From Psychrobacter fulvigenes (GTDB lineage: Bacteria; Pseudomonadota; Gammaproteobacteria; Pseudomonadales; Moraxellaceae): DNA of 64,000 nucleotides. The notes beneath the pieces were generated by a model. The model worked only from the letters and a program-made list of their open reading frames with translations. It did no database searches and was not told the origin of the DNA. Made by a program: the position numbers and the translations under genes. Below are positions 63,971 to 64,000 of the stretch, in pieces (position 1 is the stretch's first letter; every line of letters starts with the position of its first letter). The DNA lies in contig NZ_CAJGZP010000001.1 of assembly GCF_904846155.1 (NCBI RefSeq), forward strand, positions 2,480,001 to 2,544,000. Direction: 5' to 3'.

Positions 63971-64000
63971 AAGTTATCTCTCAATGTTAGAACGCTTGTC

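Overview
The window is chromosomal DNA from a gammaproteobacterium, most likely Moraxellaceae and probably Psychrobacter. This is an inference from gene content and order: yibN-like rhodanese/grxC/secB, a NadQ-type NAD regulator beside nadA/nadB/nadC, tandem LpxL-like acyltransferases, a tyrosine-kinase capsule locus, trimethylamine monooxygenase, and moderately AT-rich DNA with short dispersed palindromes. No rRNA, tRNA, CRISPR array, prophage or transposase gene was recognised.

Layout. 1-22.3 kb is mostly housekeeping: lpxH, orn, rsgA, a YibN-like rhodanese, grxC, secB, adk, the late cytochrome c maturation genes ccmF-ccmG-ccmH-ccmI, a DUF445 membrane protein, mrdA (PBP2), rsmD, rplM-rpsI, two tandem lipid A-type acyltransferases, trpS, scpA-scpB and a GNAT acetyltransferase. 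22.4-43.8 kb is one surface polysaccharide locus of 17 genes, all on the minus strand. In transcription order it encodes export and chain-length proteins (Wza, Wzc), a PglF-type dehydratase, RmlB, RmlA, a VioA-like aminotransferase, an ATP-grasp ligase, a divergent DegT-like PLP protein, a GNAT acetyltransferase, Wzx, four glycosyltransferases around a Wzy-like polymerase, a PglC-type initiating transferase, a second ATP-grasp ligase and a PglE-type aminotransferase. 44.4-50.8 kb holds rluB, three related genes of unknown function, a LysE-type exporter, trimethylamine monooxygenase and a MarC protein. 51-57 kb is the NAD synthesis region. 57-64 kb holds a CdsA paralogue, an SDR, a LysO-type exporter, two OmpA-like lipoproteins around an unknown membrane protein, and a UbiH/UbiF-type hydroxylase.

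How the genes fit together. The polysaccharide locus appears to make two unusual amino sugars. The first is a UDP-linked 2,4-diamino-trideoxyhexose (PglF-like, PglE-like) that PglC would load on undecaprenyl phosphate and that the adjacent ATP-grasp enzyme may acylate, as in the fused Neisseria PglB2. The second is a dTDP-4-amino-4,6-dideoxyhexose (RmlA, RmlB, VioA-like) that may be decorated by the second ATP-grasp/PLP/GNAT trio. Wzx, Wzy, Wzc and Wza would flip, polymerise and export the product.

Most notable points: (1) nadC is broken by an internal inversion of about 140 bp bounded by perfect 18-bp inverted repeats; the missing codons can be read on the opposite strand. (2) A palindromic site matching in both places precedes nadA and nadC and is a good NadQ operator candidate. 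(3) nadQ is bracketed by two 76-bp copies of a palindromic, MITE-like repeat. (4) The two amino-sugar modification modules and the three-gene family at 45.5-47.6 kb are the best candidates for undescribed biology.
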